Positions 33,373-40,505 are shown, counted from the first letter of the stretch. The stretch: DNA of 41,763 nucleotides from an uncultured Ruminococcus sp. (GCA_946544695.1 CAMNMO010000001.1:1-41763); one strand, 5' to 3'. Numbers and translations are program-made. The notes: a model not told the origin generated them from the sequence alone.

Positions 33373-35313
33373 TTACTTAGAAAGCTGTTCTCTTGTGTAG
33401 TCCAGCAGACCGCCTGCAAGAATGATATCCTTAGTCCTGCCTGTCAGCTCGCAAAGTACAGGTATCTCAGCACCTGTTGACTTGTTTACAACAGTCAGCT
33501 GTGTCTTGCCTGCTTCAATGTCAGCTCTGACATTTGCTATCTCTATCTCGTCACCCTGTCCGATCTTCTCGTAATCAGCCTCGTTTACGAATGTCAGCGG
33601 CAGAATGCCCGCATTGATCAGGTTAGCCCTGTGTATACGTGCAAAGCTCTTTACCAGAACTGCCTTTATGCCCAGGTACAGGGGTGCCAGTGCAGCGTGT
33701 TCTCTCGAAGAACCCTGACCGTAGTTGGAACCGCCCACAATGATGGACTTCTCCATGTTCTTTGCCCTTCTGGGGAAATCCTCGTCGCATACTGTGAAGC
33801 AGTGCTGCGAAATAGCGGGAATATTAGATCTCAGAGGCAGTATCTTTGCGCCTGCGGGCATGATGTGGTCGGTGGTGATGTTGTCGCCGACCTTCAGCGA
33901 TACCTGACAGCTGATGTTGTCCACCAGCGGTGCAGTCTCGGGATAAGGCTTTATGTTGGGACCACGCAGTACCTCAACGCTGTCCATGTCAGCCTCAGCC
34001 ACAGGGGGAACTACCATGTTGTCGTTGATCTTGAAGTGCTCGGGCACCTTGATCTCAGGCATCTCGCCCAGTGTGCGGGGATCTGTCAGCACGCCTGCAA
34101 CTGCCGATGCAGCAGCCAGCTCGGGCGATACCAGATATATCTGACCGTCCTTAGTTCCCGATCTTCCCAGGAAGTTACGGTTGAATGTTCTCAGTGAGAT
34201 ACCCTTTGAGTTGGGCGCCTGACCCATGCCTATGCAGGGACCGCATGCGCTCTCCAGTATCCTTGCACCTGCTGCGATCATGTCAGCCAGTGCACCGTTC
34301 TCAGCGATCATGTTGAGCACCTGCTTTGAACCGGGTGCGATAGCCAGCGATACGTCAGGGTGAACAGTCTTGCCCTTGAGTATGTGTGCCACCTTCATCA
34401 TGTCAACATAAGAGGAGTTAGTGCATGAACCGATGCAGACCTGATCTATCTTCATGCCGCTCAGTTCTTCAACAGTCTTGATGTTGTCAGGGCTGTGCGG
34501 ACATGCAGCCATAGGTACCAGCGCACCCAGATCAATGTCGATGACCTCATCGTAAACAGCGTCATCATCAGCCTTCAGTTCAGTCCATACCTCAGCCCTC
34601 TCCTGTGCCTTCAGGAAGGAAAGTGTGATCTCGTCAGAGGGGAATATAGATGTTGTAGCACCCAGCTCAGCACCCATGTTTGTAATGGTAGCTCTCTCGG
34701 GAACAGACAGTGTCTTTACACCCTCGCCGCAGTATTCGATGACCTTGCCTACGCCGCCCTTAACGGACATTCTTCTGAGTACCTCGAGGATAACGTCCTT
34801 AGCCGATACCCAGGGAGACAGCTTGCCTGTCAGGTTCACCTTTACGATGTTGGGGTAGGTTATGTAATAAGCGCCGCCGCCCATTGCAACAGCAACGTCC
34901 AGTCCGCCCGCACCGATAGCTATCATGCCGATACCGCCGCCTGTGGGGGTGTGGCTGTCAGAACCTATCAGGGTCTTGCCGGGGATACCGAAACGCTCCA
35001 GATGTACCTGATGGCAGATACCGTTGCCGGGTCTGGAGAAATATATACCGTGTTTTTTGCAGACAGAACCGATGAACCTGTGGTCATCAGCATTCTCAAA
35101 GCCCGACTGGAGAGTGTTGTGGTCGATGTATGCCACGCTCTTTTCAGTCTTGACTCTGGGCACGCCCATTGCCTCATATTCAAGATAAGCCATCGTGCCT
35201 GTTGCGTCCTGGGTAAGAGTCTGGTCGATGCGTATACCGATCTCCTGTCCCTTTACGAACTCGCCGTCAACAAGATGAGCTTTGAGGATCTTTTCAGTCA
35301 GTGTAAGTCCCAT
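33373..35313 (-). CDS. acn: Aconitate hydratase (Aquifex-type, ~650 residues)
   Basis: This cytoplasmic 4Fe-4S enzyme interconverts citrate and isocitrate. The 646-residue protein is shorter than the AcnA class (~890) and matches the Aquifex/LeuC-like aconitase group. Cluster cysteines are in IGSCTNSSYVDM and ACGPCIGMGQAP; GSDSHTPTGGGIGM and the swivelling-domain GGSNYGQGSSREHAALAP are conserved. ATG start behind AAGGAAGGA, consensus promoter at 35383..35411. It supplies icd, 2.1 kb downstream on the same strand. Homoaconitase or isopropylmalate isomerase would be split or shorter, so aconitase is preferred. Confidence 0.93.
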   Translation of the reverse strand: MGLTLTEKILKAHLVDGEFVKGQEIGIRIDQTLTQDATGTMAYLEYEAMGVPRVKTEKSVAYIDHNTLQSGFENADDHRFIGSVCKKHGIYFSRPGNGICHQVHLERFGIPGKTLIGSDSHTPTGGGIGMIAIGAGGLDVAVAMGGGAYYITYPNIVKVNLTGKLSPWVSAKDVILEVLRRMSVKGGVGKVIEYCGEGVKTLSVPERATITNMGAELGATTSIFPSDEITLSFLKAQERAEVWTELKADDDAVYDEVIDIDLGALVPMAACPHSPDNIKTVEELSGMKIDQVCIGSCTNSSYVDMMKVAHILKGKTVHPDVSLAIAPGSKQVLNMIAENGALADMIAAGARILESACGPCIGMGQAPNSKGISLRTFNRNFLGRSGTKDGQIYLVSPELAAASAVAGVLTDPRTLGEMPEIKVPEHFKINDNMVVPPVAEADMDSVEVLRGPNIKPYPETAPLVDNISCQVSLKVGDNITTDHIMPAGAKILPLRSNIPAISQHCFTVCDEDFPRRAKNMEKSIIVGGSNYGQGSSREHAALAPLYLGIKAVLVKSFARIHRANLINAGILPLTFVNEADYEKIGQGDEIEIANVRADIEAGKTQLTVVNKSTGAEIPVLCELTGRTKDIILAGGLLDYTREQLSK

Positions 35314-35382
35314 GTGATCATTTCCTTCCTTGTTTAAATGCAGGGCGGAATGCCCCTGTTTTTACATACTCATACATTATCT

Positions 35383-35411
35383 ATTATATACTAAAACAGC
35401 TTTTCTGTCAA
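35383..35411 (-). promoter_or_regulatory. Consensus promoter of aconitase
   Basis: TTGACA (35411..35406), 17 bases, TATAAT (35388..35383). A 5-bp CAGGG/CCCTG hairpin lies in the ~60-base leader. Confidence 0.92.
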
Positions 35412-35498
35412 GTTATGGTGTCAAACCCTCCACGGAAATCAATTTTTGCGTAATTCAAAGGTTTTAACATGCATTACGGCTGTAAAATATGGTGTTGA

Positions 35499-35533
35499 GT
35501 GTATTCCCCACGCCTTCGGCGGGGGGAATACAC
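35499..35533. repeat. Palindromic repeat, copy 2
   Basis: 16-base arms with a single A/G mismatch (35499..35514 and 35518..35533) around a TTC loop: GTGTATTCCCC-A-CGCC / GGCG-G-GGGGAATACAC. Same core and same TTGAGTGT lead-in as the copy at 33267..33299; the outer arms differ but remain self-complementary in each copy. Confidence 0.75.
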
Positions 35534-35634
35534 AAAAATACAGCTTTGTTTTGTCAAAATTGATTCCCGTGTAAACCCCTCACGCAAGACCTTTTCAGCC
35601 ACGACCCGATGCCCGCAATATCCCAAACCGCCAC

Positions 35635-35673
35635 ACCAAAAAACAAAAGCGGCGCACCCGATCGGCACGCCGC
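35635..35673 (-). terminator. Terminator of aroF
   Basis: A 10-bp GC-rich stem (GCGGCGTGCC with the mirrored arm at 35649..35659, loop GATC) followed by TTTTGTTTTTT on the minus strand, 39 bases behind the aroF stop. Confidence 0.9.
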
Positions 35674-35712
35674 CACATCAACATTATTCAGACTCCCGCC
35701 AAGCCCGAACCG

Positions 35713-36732
35713 TCACTCCCCGTCAACAGGTCTGCCGCAGAATTCCGCCATAGCCCTCAGCTTTTCCATAGTCGCTTTGAACTGTGCAGGTGTCAGCGAC
35801 TGCGCACCGTCACTCCATGCATGTTCAGGGTCGATGTGCACCTCTATCTCCAGCGCATGGCAGCCCACTGCTATCGCACCCAGCGCACAGGGTTCTATCA
35901 GCGAAGCTATACCCGTCGCATGGCTTGGGTCTACCGTTATCGGCAGATGAGTTTTCTGCTTTAACAGCGGCACGCACGCAAGGTCAAGTATGTTTCTTGT
36001 GGCAGTCTCGAATGTGCGTATGCCTCTCTCGCACAGTATCACCTTGTCGTTGCCCTCGCTCATTATGTATTCGGCGGACATCAGCAGTTCCTGTAAAGTA
36101 CCCGAAAGTCCTCTTTTCAGCAGAATGGGCTTGTTAAGCCTTCCCAGTGCCTTCAGCAGTGTGAAGTTCTGCGAATTTCTCGCACCCACCTGAATGATGT
36201 CCACATCGTCGAACAGGTCGATATCCGAAACGTCCATTATCTCGGTGACTATCGGCAGACCTGTCTCGGCACGGGCTTTTTTGAGTATCTCAATGCCCTC
36301 TTTTCCCAGACCCTGGAAAGCGTAAGGCGAAGTTCTCGGCTTGAAAGCGCCGCCACGAAGCATCGTTGCGCCCGCCTCCTTGACAGCGATGGCAGTCTTG
36401 ATGGTCTGTTCCTCAGTCTCCACCGAACAGGGACCTGCGATGACCTGCAATCTGTCGCCTCCCAGCTTTCTGCCCCGCACATCTATCACCGTATCCAGCG
36501 GGTGGAAACGCCTGTTGGCATTCTTGTACGGCTCCTGTACACGCTTGACAGTCTCAACTATCTCCTTAGCCTGCACCGATTCGATATCAACGCTCGTGGT
36601 ATCACCGATAAGTCCGATTATTTTCGAGTGCACACCTTCCACCAGGTTTGACTTGACCTCAAATCTGGTCAGCCACTCTATCAGCTCGTCGATCTGTTTT
36701 TTGCTCGCTCCGTCTTTCAATACGATTACCAT
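35713..36732 (-). CDS. aroF: DAHP synthase (type I-beta, ferredoxin-like regulatory domain)
   Basis: The enzyme condenses phosphoenolpyruvate and erythrose 4-phosphate, the first step of aromatic amino acid synthesis. The 339 residues comprise an N-terminal ferredoxin-like domain (1-70, MVIVLKDGASKKQIDEL), which in Thermotoga-type enzymes mediates feedback inhibition, and the barrel with IAGPCSVET, VGARNSQNF, LLKRGLSGTLQEL, CERGIRTFET and VDPSHATG. AGGAGG site before the ATG. Other aro genes are absent from the window; a terminator-like hairpin (36800..36828) precedes it. Confidence 0.95.
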   Translation of the reverse strand: MVIVLKDGASKKQIDELIEWLTRFEVKSNLVEGVHSKIIGLIGDTTSVDIESVQAKEIVETVKRVQEPYKNANRRFHPLDTVIDVRGRKLGGDRLQVIAGPCSVETEEQTIKTAIAVKEAGATMLRGGAFKPRTSPYAFQGLGKEGIEILKKARAETGLPIVTEIMDVSDIDLFDDVDIIQVGARNSQNFTLLKALGRLNKPILLKRGLSGTLQELLMSAEYIMSEGNDKVILCERGIRTFETATRNILDLACVPLLKQKTHLPITVDPSHATGIASLIEPCALGAIAVGCHALEIEVHIDPEHAWSDGAQSLTPAQFKATMEKLRAMAEFCGRPVDGE

Positions 36733-36777
36733 TTTTCATTCCTCCTGTAAGATTTTGCTATTTACTTGCATTTTATG

Positions 36778-36790
36778 GCAGAATTTCTGC
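36778..36790. promoter_or_regulatory. 13-base palindrome between terminator and aroF
   Basis: GCAGAATTTCTGC is a perfect palindrome apart from its centre, 46 bases before the aroF start. It could be an operator or the base of a short hairpin in the aroF leader. No clear promoter accompanies it. Confidence 0.35.
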
Positions 36791-36792
36791 AT

Positions 36793-36828
36793 CAAAAAAA
36801 CCGTACCTTCGTAATACGAAAGCACGGT
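36793..36828 (-). terminator. Terminator/attenuator upstream of aroF
   Basis: Two stacked stems (ACCGT/ACGGT and CTTTCGT/ACGAAGG) followed by TTTTTTT on the minus strand. It ends the transcript of the 42-residue peptide gene. A TATAAT at 36851..36846 just upstream, with no good -35, leaves open that it is an attenuator in an aroF leader. Confidence 0.85.
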
Positions 36829-36852
36829 CTGTAAACTATCAGAAAAATTATA

Positions 36853-36981
36853 TCAGCCCAAAACACGCTGTTTTTCCGTCCGCATTACTTTCATACCACG
36901 ACCAAAACGCTCCTGCCAAAAAAATCGGCAAAAGTTAAAGAAGAAGTATGTAAAGACTGCGATTACAGAAATTGTCAGCAT
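36853..36981 (-). CDS. 42-residue single-helix membrane peptide
   Basis: ATG 36981 lies 8 bases behind AAAGGAAA and 18 bases behind the stop of the preceding gene. The peptide starts MLTISVIAVFTYFFFNFC, one transmembrane helix very rich in phenylalanine, and continues with a basic tail (RFFWQERFGRGMKVMRTEK). A strong terminator follows 25 bases after the stop. Position, site and composition support a real small gene; function unknown. Confidence 0.55.
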   Translation of the reverse strand: MLTISVIAVFTYFFFNFCRFFWQERFGRGMKVMRTEKQRVLG

Positions 36982-36999
36982 CTTCGGTATTTCCTTTCG

Positions 37000-37368
37000 T
37001 TATTTGTCTGAGTCCAGCTTGTCGGACTGTGCCGCAAGCCTGTCGCACAGGCGGTTCAGCAGATTCTCCCTGCGCAGCATCTCAAGTATCTGCGCCCTTG
37101 TCTGACCGACCACAGCGTGAACTGCACTGAGTTCCTTTTTAACAGGCGACCTGACGCCGATGATAAAATTGTACTTGCCCTCGTGCGGCTCTTTGGAATT
37201 ATCTACCAGAAACAGCACCTCGTTCTCGCTGCCCGAGACCTTCAAAGTAGTCGCAAAGACCTCGTCAGCAGGCCCGTTTTCGGGGATATTCTCCTCGATA
37301 TCGACAGGCAGCTGATCCAGCACCTTAGCGAGAGCCCTCTTGAACTTGACTTTATTTTCGTTGATCAT
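37000..37368 (-). CDS. Small soluble protein of unknown function
   Basis: 122 residues, start ATG behind GAAGGTGAG, with its own consensus promoter. It begins INENKVKFKRALAKVLDQL, has a middle beta-type part (EVLFLVDNSKEPHEGKYNFIIG) and a helical C-terminus rich in leucine and arginine (RAQILEMLRRENLLNRL). No recognised motif, signal peptide or membrane segment. It is co-transcribed with the 42-residue membrane peptide. Confidence 0.7.
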   Translation of the reverse strand: MINENKVKFKRALAKVLDQLPVDIEENIPENGPADEVFATTLKVSGSENEVLFLVDNSKEPHEGKYNFIIGVRSPVKKELSAVHAVVGQTRAQILEMLRRENLLNRLCDRLAAQSDKLDSDK

Positions 37369-37402
37369 AAGATCAGCTCACCTTCAAAAAATTTACAAAA
37401 CA

Positions 37403-37431
37403 ATTATACGACACTAACGCCCCGATGTCAA
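37403..37431 (-). promoter_or_regulatory. Consensus promoter of the unknown gene at 37000..37368
   Basis: TTGACA (37431..37426), 17 bases, TATAAT (37408..37403), both perfect. Confidence 0.92.
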
Positions 37432-37465
37432 GTGCACATCAGCCGTTTTTACATTTTGTTAACAT

Positions 37466-37987
37466 CTACTGCTTGTCAAAATACGCCTTGCCCTTGTCGG
37501 GCTTAAAGTAAGTCCTGAGAAATCCGTCCTTCGAGACCACCACAAATTCGTTGGTCTCCTCCAGATAGTAGACATCATCGCCGTCCTCCTTCTCGGTCTT
37601 GTGCAGCGCATCAGGGTCATTCACCACATCAGAAGCCGCCCTGCGGTAGTCGTCAGCATTGTCAAACCCCATCTCTATGCCGTGCTTTTCGTAATGCTGG
37701 TCACGCAGTTTTTTCGTACGGAACCAATATTCCACATATTCAGTCTCAGCCGCCTCAGAACTTTCAGCCGCCGTTTCGGTCACAGTCTCGGTCTCTGTTT
37801 TGGCAGACTGTTCTGTCACTTCCTCAGTTTCGGCGGAAGTTTCAGTCTGTGATGTTTCCTCACTGTCCTCAATTATCAGGTCATAAAGCGACTCGTCCTC
37901 ACTAACATTAAGCTGTGCGCCGCACCCCGCCAGACCCATTATAACAGCCAGCACAGCAAGCATGCAAAACACCCTGAGTTTCATCAT
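37466..37987 (-). CDS. Lipoprotein with a BECR-nuclease-like C-terminal domain
   Basis: Start ATG 37987 or the following ATG, behind GGGGGTG; 173 residues. Lipobox LAGC (cysteine 22), then an S/T/E-rich linker (about 30-85), then a compact domain of about 88 residues: FRTKKLRDQHYEKHG (H98, H102), DALHKTEKEDGDDVYYLE (K130), NEFVVVSKDGFLRTYFKPD (R158, T159, Y160). This resembles the CdiA_C/phage BECR-fold nuclease domains of polymorphic toxins. Whether it is active is an inference. The gene has its own promoter directly behind a strong terminator. Confidence 0.78.
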   Translation of the reverse strand: MMKLRVFCMLAVLAVIMGLAGCGAQLNVSEDESLYDLIIEDSEETSQTETSAETEEVTEQSAKTETETVTETAAESSEAAETEYVEYWFRTKKLRDQHYEKHGIEMGFDNADDYRRAASDVVNDPDALHKTEKEDGDDVYYLEETNEFVVVSKDGFLRTYFKPDKGKAYFDKQ

Positions 37988-38012
37988 AGCACCCCCGAAC
38001 ATCGTTTTTATA

Positions 38013-38041
38013 ATTATACAACAAAGCAAAGCGCATGTCAA
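38013..38041 (-). promoter_or_regulatory. Consensus promoter of the BECR-like lipoprotein
   Basis: TTGACA (38041..38036), 17 bases, TATAAT (38018..38013); its -35 begins within two bases of the T-run of the preceding terminator. Confidence 0.92.
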
Positions 38042-38075
38042 CAAAAAAACGGCAGAGCCGTAAAGACTCTGCCGT
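38042..38075 (-). terminator. Terminator of the cohesin-like gene
   Basis: Perfect 9-bp stem (ACGGCAGAG/CTCTGCCGT) followed by seven T's, 40 bases behind the stop. Confidence 0.95.
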
Positions 38076-38115
38076 AATAAGCTAGTATTTATTTGACTTC
38101 TTACAGTCGCTTAAA

Positions 38116-38943
38116 TTACTTTCTCTTCTTGGAGATAACTACCAGAGCAGCAGCGGAAGCAGCCAGAGCTACAGCAGCTGTGGAAGCAGCACCGGTGTTG
38201 GTGTTGTTGTTGGTGTTGTTGGTAGCCTTAGAAGAATCAGCCTTAGAAGAAGAGCTCTTATCCTCCTTAGAAGAAGTAGACTCAGTCTTGCTGGAAACAG
38301 GCTCTGCCTTGCTAGAAGAATCTACAGGCTTAGAAGTAGTCTCTTCCTTAGTAGGAGTAGAATCAATAGGCTTAACGGACTCCTCAGCAGCCTTGATGGT
38401 TACAGTACCGTCAGTAGTGGTCCAAGCTGCGAACTGGTCAACATCATAGTTAGCGATACCGCCGGCCTCAACCTTAGCCTTAGAAGTACCAACAGTGATG
38501 GTGTCGCCTTCCTTAGCGTCAGCAGCAGGCTTAACAGTCAGAGTACCGATGCTGGTGTTAGCAGGCTTGTCAGCATCCTCAAAGTTGATGTCGTAAGCCA
38601 TTACCTGATAATCTTCGTTATCCTTGAACTTCTCCTTCTCCTCGGGGGTCAGAGCGCCCTTGTAGCCCTTATCGTCGAAGCCCAGAGCCTTAACGTTGTC
38701 CTCGTTGAACTCGAAACCTTCGATCTCGCCGCCCTCAGCGGTGAAAGCGAACTGCAGAGTGCTCAGCTGAACGTCAGCGGAAACCTCAACATCGAAAGAT
38801 GCGTTCTCGCCGGGTGCTACGGTCTCGGTAGCAGGCTTCAGAGTCAGGTTAGCTGCGGGTGCCTCGTCTGCTGCAAATACAGAAGGTACGAAACCAGCCA
38901 TCAGAGCTGCGGATGTGAGAAGTGCAAATAACTTCTTGTTCAT
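38116..38943 (-). CDS. Secreted cohesin-like surface protein with C-terminal anchor
   Basis: 275 residues: signal peptide MNKKLFALLTSAALMAGF to about 24; a cohesin-like beta domain (about 30-182: NASFDVEVSADVQLSTLQFA is the typical first-strand pattern, TSIGTLTVKP the central one); a linker rich in S, T, K and E (about 183-240); then NTNTGAAST, a hydrophobic helix and KKRK, which resembles a sortase sorting signal (NPxTG-like in related Ruminococcus proteins) but lacks the proline. Codon use is extremely biased and unlike most neighbours, suggesting very high expression. GGGAGGA site. It may bind dockerin-bearing enzymes or serve as a structural surface protein. Confidence 0.82.
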   Translation of the reverse strand: MNKKLFALLTSAALMAGFVPSVFAADEAPAANLTLKPATETVAPGENASFDVEVSADVQLSTLQFAFTAEGGEIEGFEFNEDNVKALGFDDKGYKGALTPEEKEKFKDNEDYQVMAYDINFEDADKPANTSIGTLTVKPAADAKEGDTITVGTSKAKVEAGGIANYDVDQFAAWTTTDGTVTIKAAEESVKPIDSTPTKEETTSKPVDSSSKAEPVSSKTESTSSKEDKSSSSKADSSKATNNTNNNTNTGAASTAAVALAASAAALVVISKKRK

Positions 38944-39226
38944 AAAAAATTCCTCCCAAAATTAATAATTTGAAATTTTTATTGCTTAATCATACCCATT
39001 TCTTCATTATCATATCAGGTCAAGCATAAGCTTGTCCTTCAAATGACACAAAGCATGGTTATACAATTAATTCGGTATTTTTAATTATAATACATATATA
39101 CATACTATTGTTGAATAATCTGTTAACGTTCTGTTAACTTTTCTTCAAACTGTATTTTCTCAGCAGCTGCATCAAGCAGTATGCACATCGTATTATCCCG
39201 ATTCAGGACGTCTCCCGTTCGGATTT
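38944..39226 (-). promoter_or_regulatory. Long leader of the cohesin-like gene
   Basis: About 280 bases, AT-rich, without a gene. Near its 5' end is a CTGC/GCAG hairpin; in the middle lie four 6-base repeats at 11-base spacing (39148..39110); a TATAAT at 39089..39084 may be a second promoter. A weaker box pair TTGTGT-17-TATGCT (39049..39021) is also possible. Confidence 0.5.
39110..39148 (-). promoter_or_regulatory. Four tandem TTNANN boxes at 11-bp spacing (PhoP-box-like)
   Basis: On the minus strand TTGAAG-N5-TTAACA-N5-TTAACA-N5-TTCAAC. Two boxes match the TTAACA consensus of PhoP/PhoB-type (OmpR family) response regulators, and the array ends at the -35 position of the TATAAT at 39089..39084. 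Binding is an inference. Confidence 0.45.
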
Positions 39227-39232
39227 GTCCAC

Positions 39233-39261
39233 ATTATATCACACTTTCCTCGGTATGTCAA
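39233..39261 (-). promoter_or_regulatory. Consensus promoter upstream of the cohesin-like gene
   Basis: TTGACA (39261..39256), 17 bases, TATAAT (39238..39233), both perfect; transcription would begin near 39226. Confidence 0.9.
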
Positions 39262-39483
39262 TAGCAAATTGCAAATAATATTTACCAATTCAGAAAAAAA
39301 ATTTTAGTATTTTCACCACAAAATCACATTTTCAGCGCCAAAACTGACCGTCGTTCAGTTTCAAAAGGCGTTTTCACCCACGTCGGTGCCGTTTTGCGGA
39401 AGTTTCGCCGTTCATTATTATTGCACGATGCACCGCACATTATTATATCGCACATCATTTATATCAAACGTTATTTTTATGCA
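39262..39483. other. AT-rich gap with one nested hairpin
   Basis: No gene. A hairpin at 39336..39370 (outer CGCC/GGCG, inner AAACTGA/TCAGTTT, loop CCGTCGT) followed by TTTT on the plus strand could be a weak terminator or part of a small RNA. A TATAAT-like box on the minus strand near 39446 lacks a -35. Confidence 0.35.
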
Positions 39484-39516
39484 AAACAAAAACGACCCGA
39501 CATAAGTCAGGTCGTT
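39484..39516 (-). terminator. Terminator behind the tRNA-Gln pair
   Basis: An 11-bp stem with one G-T pair (AACGACCTGAC/GTCGGGTCGTT, loop TTAT) followed by TTTTTGTTTT on the minus strand. Confidence 0.93.
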
Positions 39517-39521
39517 AATAG

Positions 39522-39594
39522 TTGGGGCGGAAGGATTCGAACCTTCGACATGACGGAGTCAGAGTCCGTTGCCTTACCGCTTGGCGACGCCCCA
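39522..39594 (-). tRNA. tRNA-Gln (anticodon CTG)
   Basis: Cloverleaf on the minus strand: acceptor TGGGGCG/CGCCCCA, anticodon stem ACGGA/TCCGT with loop CTCTGAC (anticodon CTG, reads CAG), T arm GAAGG-TTCGAAT-CCTTC, discriminator A. The 3' CCA is not encoded (sequence continues A-C-T). Confidence 0.95.
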
Positions 39595-39597
39595 GTA

Positions 39598-39672
39598 TGG
39601 TTGGGATAGATGGATTCGAACCATCGAGTGACGGAGTCAAAGTCCGTTGCCTTACCGCTTGGCTATACCCCA
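39598..39672 (-). tRNA. tRNA-Gln (anticodon TTG)
   Basis: Cloverleaf on the minus strand: acceptor TGGGGTA/TATCCCA, anticodon stem ACGGA/TCCGT with loop CTTTGAC (anticodon TTG, reads CAA and CAG), T arm GATGG-TTCGAAT-CCATC, discriminator A and an encoded CCA. It is followed after 3 bases by the second tRNA-Gln. Confidence 0.96.
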
Positions 39673-39721
39673 GTAATTCGATCGTCGGCCATCTCACTGT
39701 CTTGTCCCTGACAGCTTAATT

Positions 39722-39750
39722 ATTATATCACAACCGTTTTGAAAATACAA
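39722..39750 (-). promoter_or_regulatory. Promoter of the tRNA-Gln pair
   Basis: TTGTAT (39750..39745), 17 bases, TATAAT (39727..39722), about 45 bases before the first tRNA. Confidence 0.82.
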
Positions 39751-39938
39751 GGCTTTTCATACATTGTTTACAATTTAATTTCACACCGTCAACATTTGCC
39801 CTTGCACCCCATTTTTATACCTTATTTAAGAAACCGTCGCTTCGCCCTCTAGCCTTTACATTTCTTCCTGTTTTTGGCAGACTATCCAACATTATTGTAT
39901 TTTTTTCGCAATTTACATAAAATTTAACGAATTCCGAC
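39751..39938. other. Gap between divergent tRNA and mscL promoters
   Basis: AT-rich and non-coding; I see no further gene, repeat or strong hairpin in it. Confidence 0.5.
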
Positions 39939-39967
39939 TTGACTTGCATGCTTTAATGTGCTATTAT
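39939..39967 (+). promoter_or_regulatory. Promoter of mscL
   Basis: TTGACT (39939..39944), 17 bases, TATTAT (39962..39967). Confidence 0.8.
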
Positions 39968-40003
39968 ATAAAAAGAATTTTATCCGAAAGGACGTGTAGT
40001 GGT

Positions 40004-40492
40004 ATGTTTAAGAAATTTATGACCGAGTTCAAGGAGTTTGCCCTCAAGGGTAACGTTATGGACATGGCTATCGGTGTTATCATCGGTGCTGCTTTCGGCA
40101 ACATCGTGACTTCGCTGACTGACAACTTCATCAACCCTCTGATCGCTGTTGTAACTGGCGGCGCCGAGAAGGACGAGAACGGCGTTATGCAGGTTGTCGG
40201 CGGTTCATTCAAGCTGAGAGGTGTGGCGTTCAATTACGGTTCATTCATCTCCGCAGTTGTCAACTTCCTTGTTATCGCTCTGGTACTGTTCCTCATGCTC
40301 AAGGCAGTAAACGGCGCTGTTGCTAAGGCTGCTGCTCTTGCCAAGAAGGAAGAGGAGGAGGAAGAAGAAGCCGCTGAGCCCTCTGCTGAGGAGAAGCTGC
40401 TCACCGAGATCCGTGATCTGCTGACTGCAAATGCAACTCCCGAAGCTCTTGCAAAGCTCGAAGCTGCAAAGGCAGAAGCTGAAAAGGCTTAA
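40004..40492 (+). CDS. mscL: Large-conductance mechanosensitive channel MscL
   Basis: MscL is a homopentameric membrane channel that opens under membrane tension on osmotic downshock. The 162-residue protein has the amphipathic N-terminus MFKKFMTEFKEFALKGNV, the first helix VMDMAIGVIIGAAFGNIVTS with the conserved pore glycines, a loop, and the second helix FISAVVNFLVIALVLFLM. The C-terminal part is longer than in E. coli and has a run of seven glutamates (KKEEEEEEEAAEP) before the final helix LLTEIRDLL. AAAGGA lies 11 bases ahead of ATG 40004. Codon use is that of a well-expressed gene. Monocistronic with its own promoter and terminator. Confidence 0.95.
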   Translation: MFKKFMTEFKEFALKGNVMDMAIGVIIGAAFGNIVTSLTDNFINPLIAVVTGGAEKDENGVMQVVGGSFKLRGVAFNYGSFISAVVNFLVIALVLFLMLKAVNGAVAKAAALAKKEEEEEEEAAEPSAEEKLLTEIRDLLTANATPEALAKLEAAKAEAEKA

Positions 40493-40505
40493 ATCCATCG
40501 CAGCA

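Noticed and set aside
33197..33400. Open frame across the other palindrome (SFPRLRRGK...)
   Set aside because: Same explanation: repeat-derived, no ribosome site, runs into the aconitase gene on the opposite strand.
35499..35753. Open frame reading MYSPRLRRGEYT... on the plus strand
   Set aside because: The protein-like phrase is the translation of the palindromic repeat itself and of the aroF terminator region; no ribosome site.
39394..39719. Plus-strand open frames at the tRNA locus
   Set aside because: They are antisense readings of the two tRNA-Gln genes and their repeated 5' halves.
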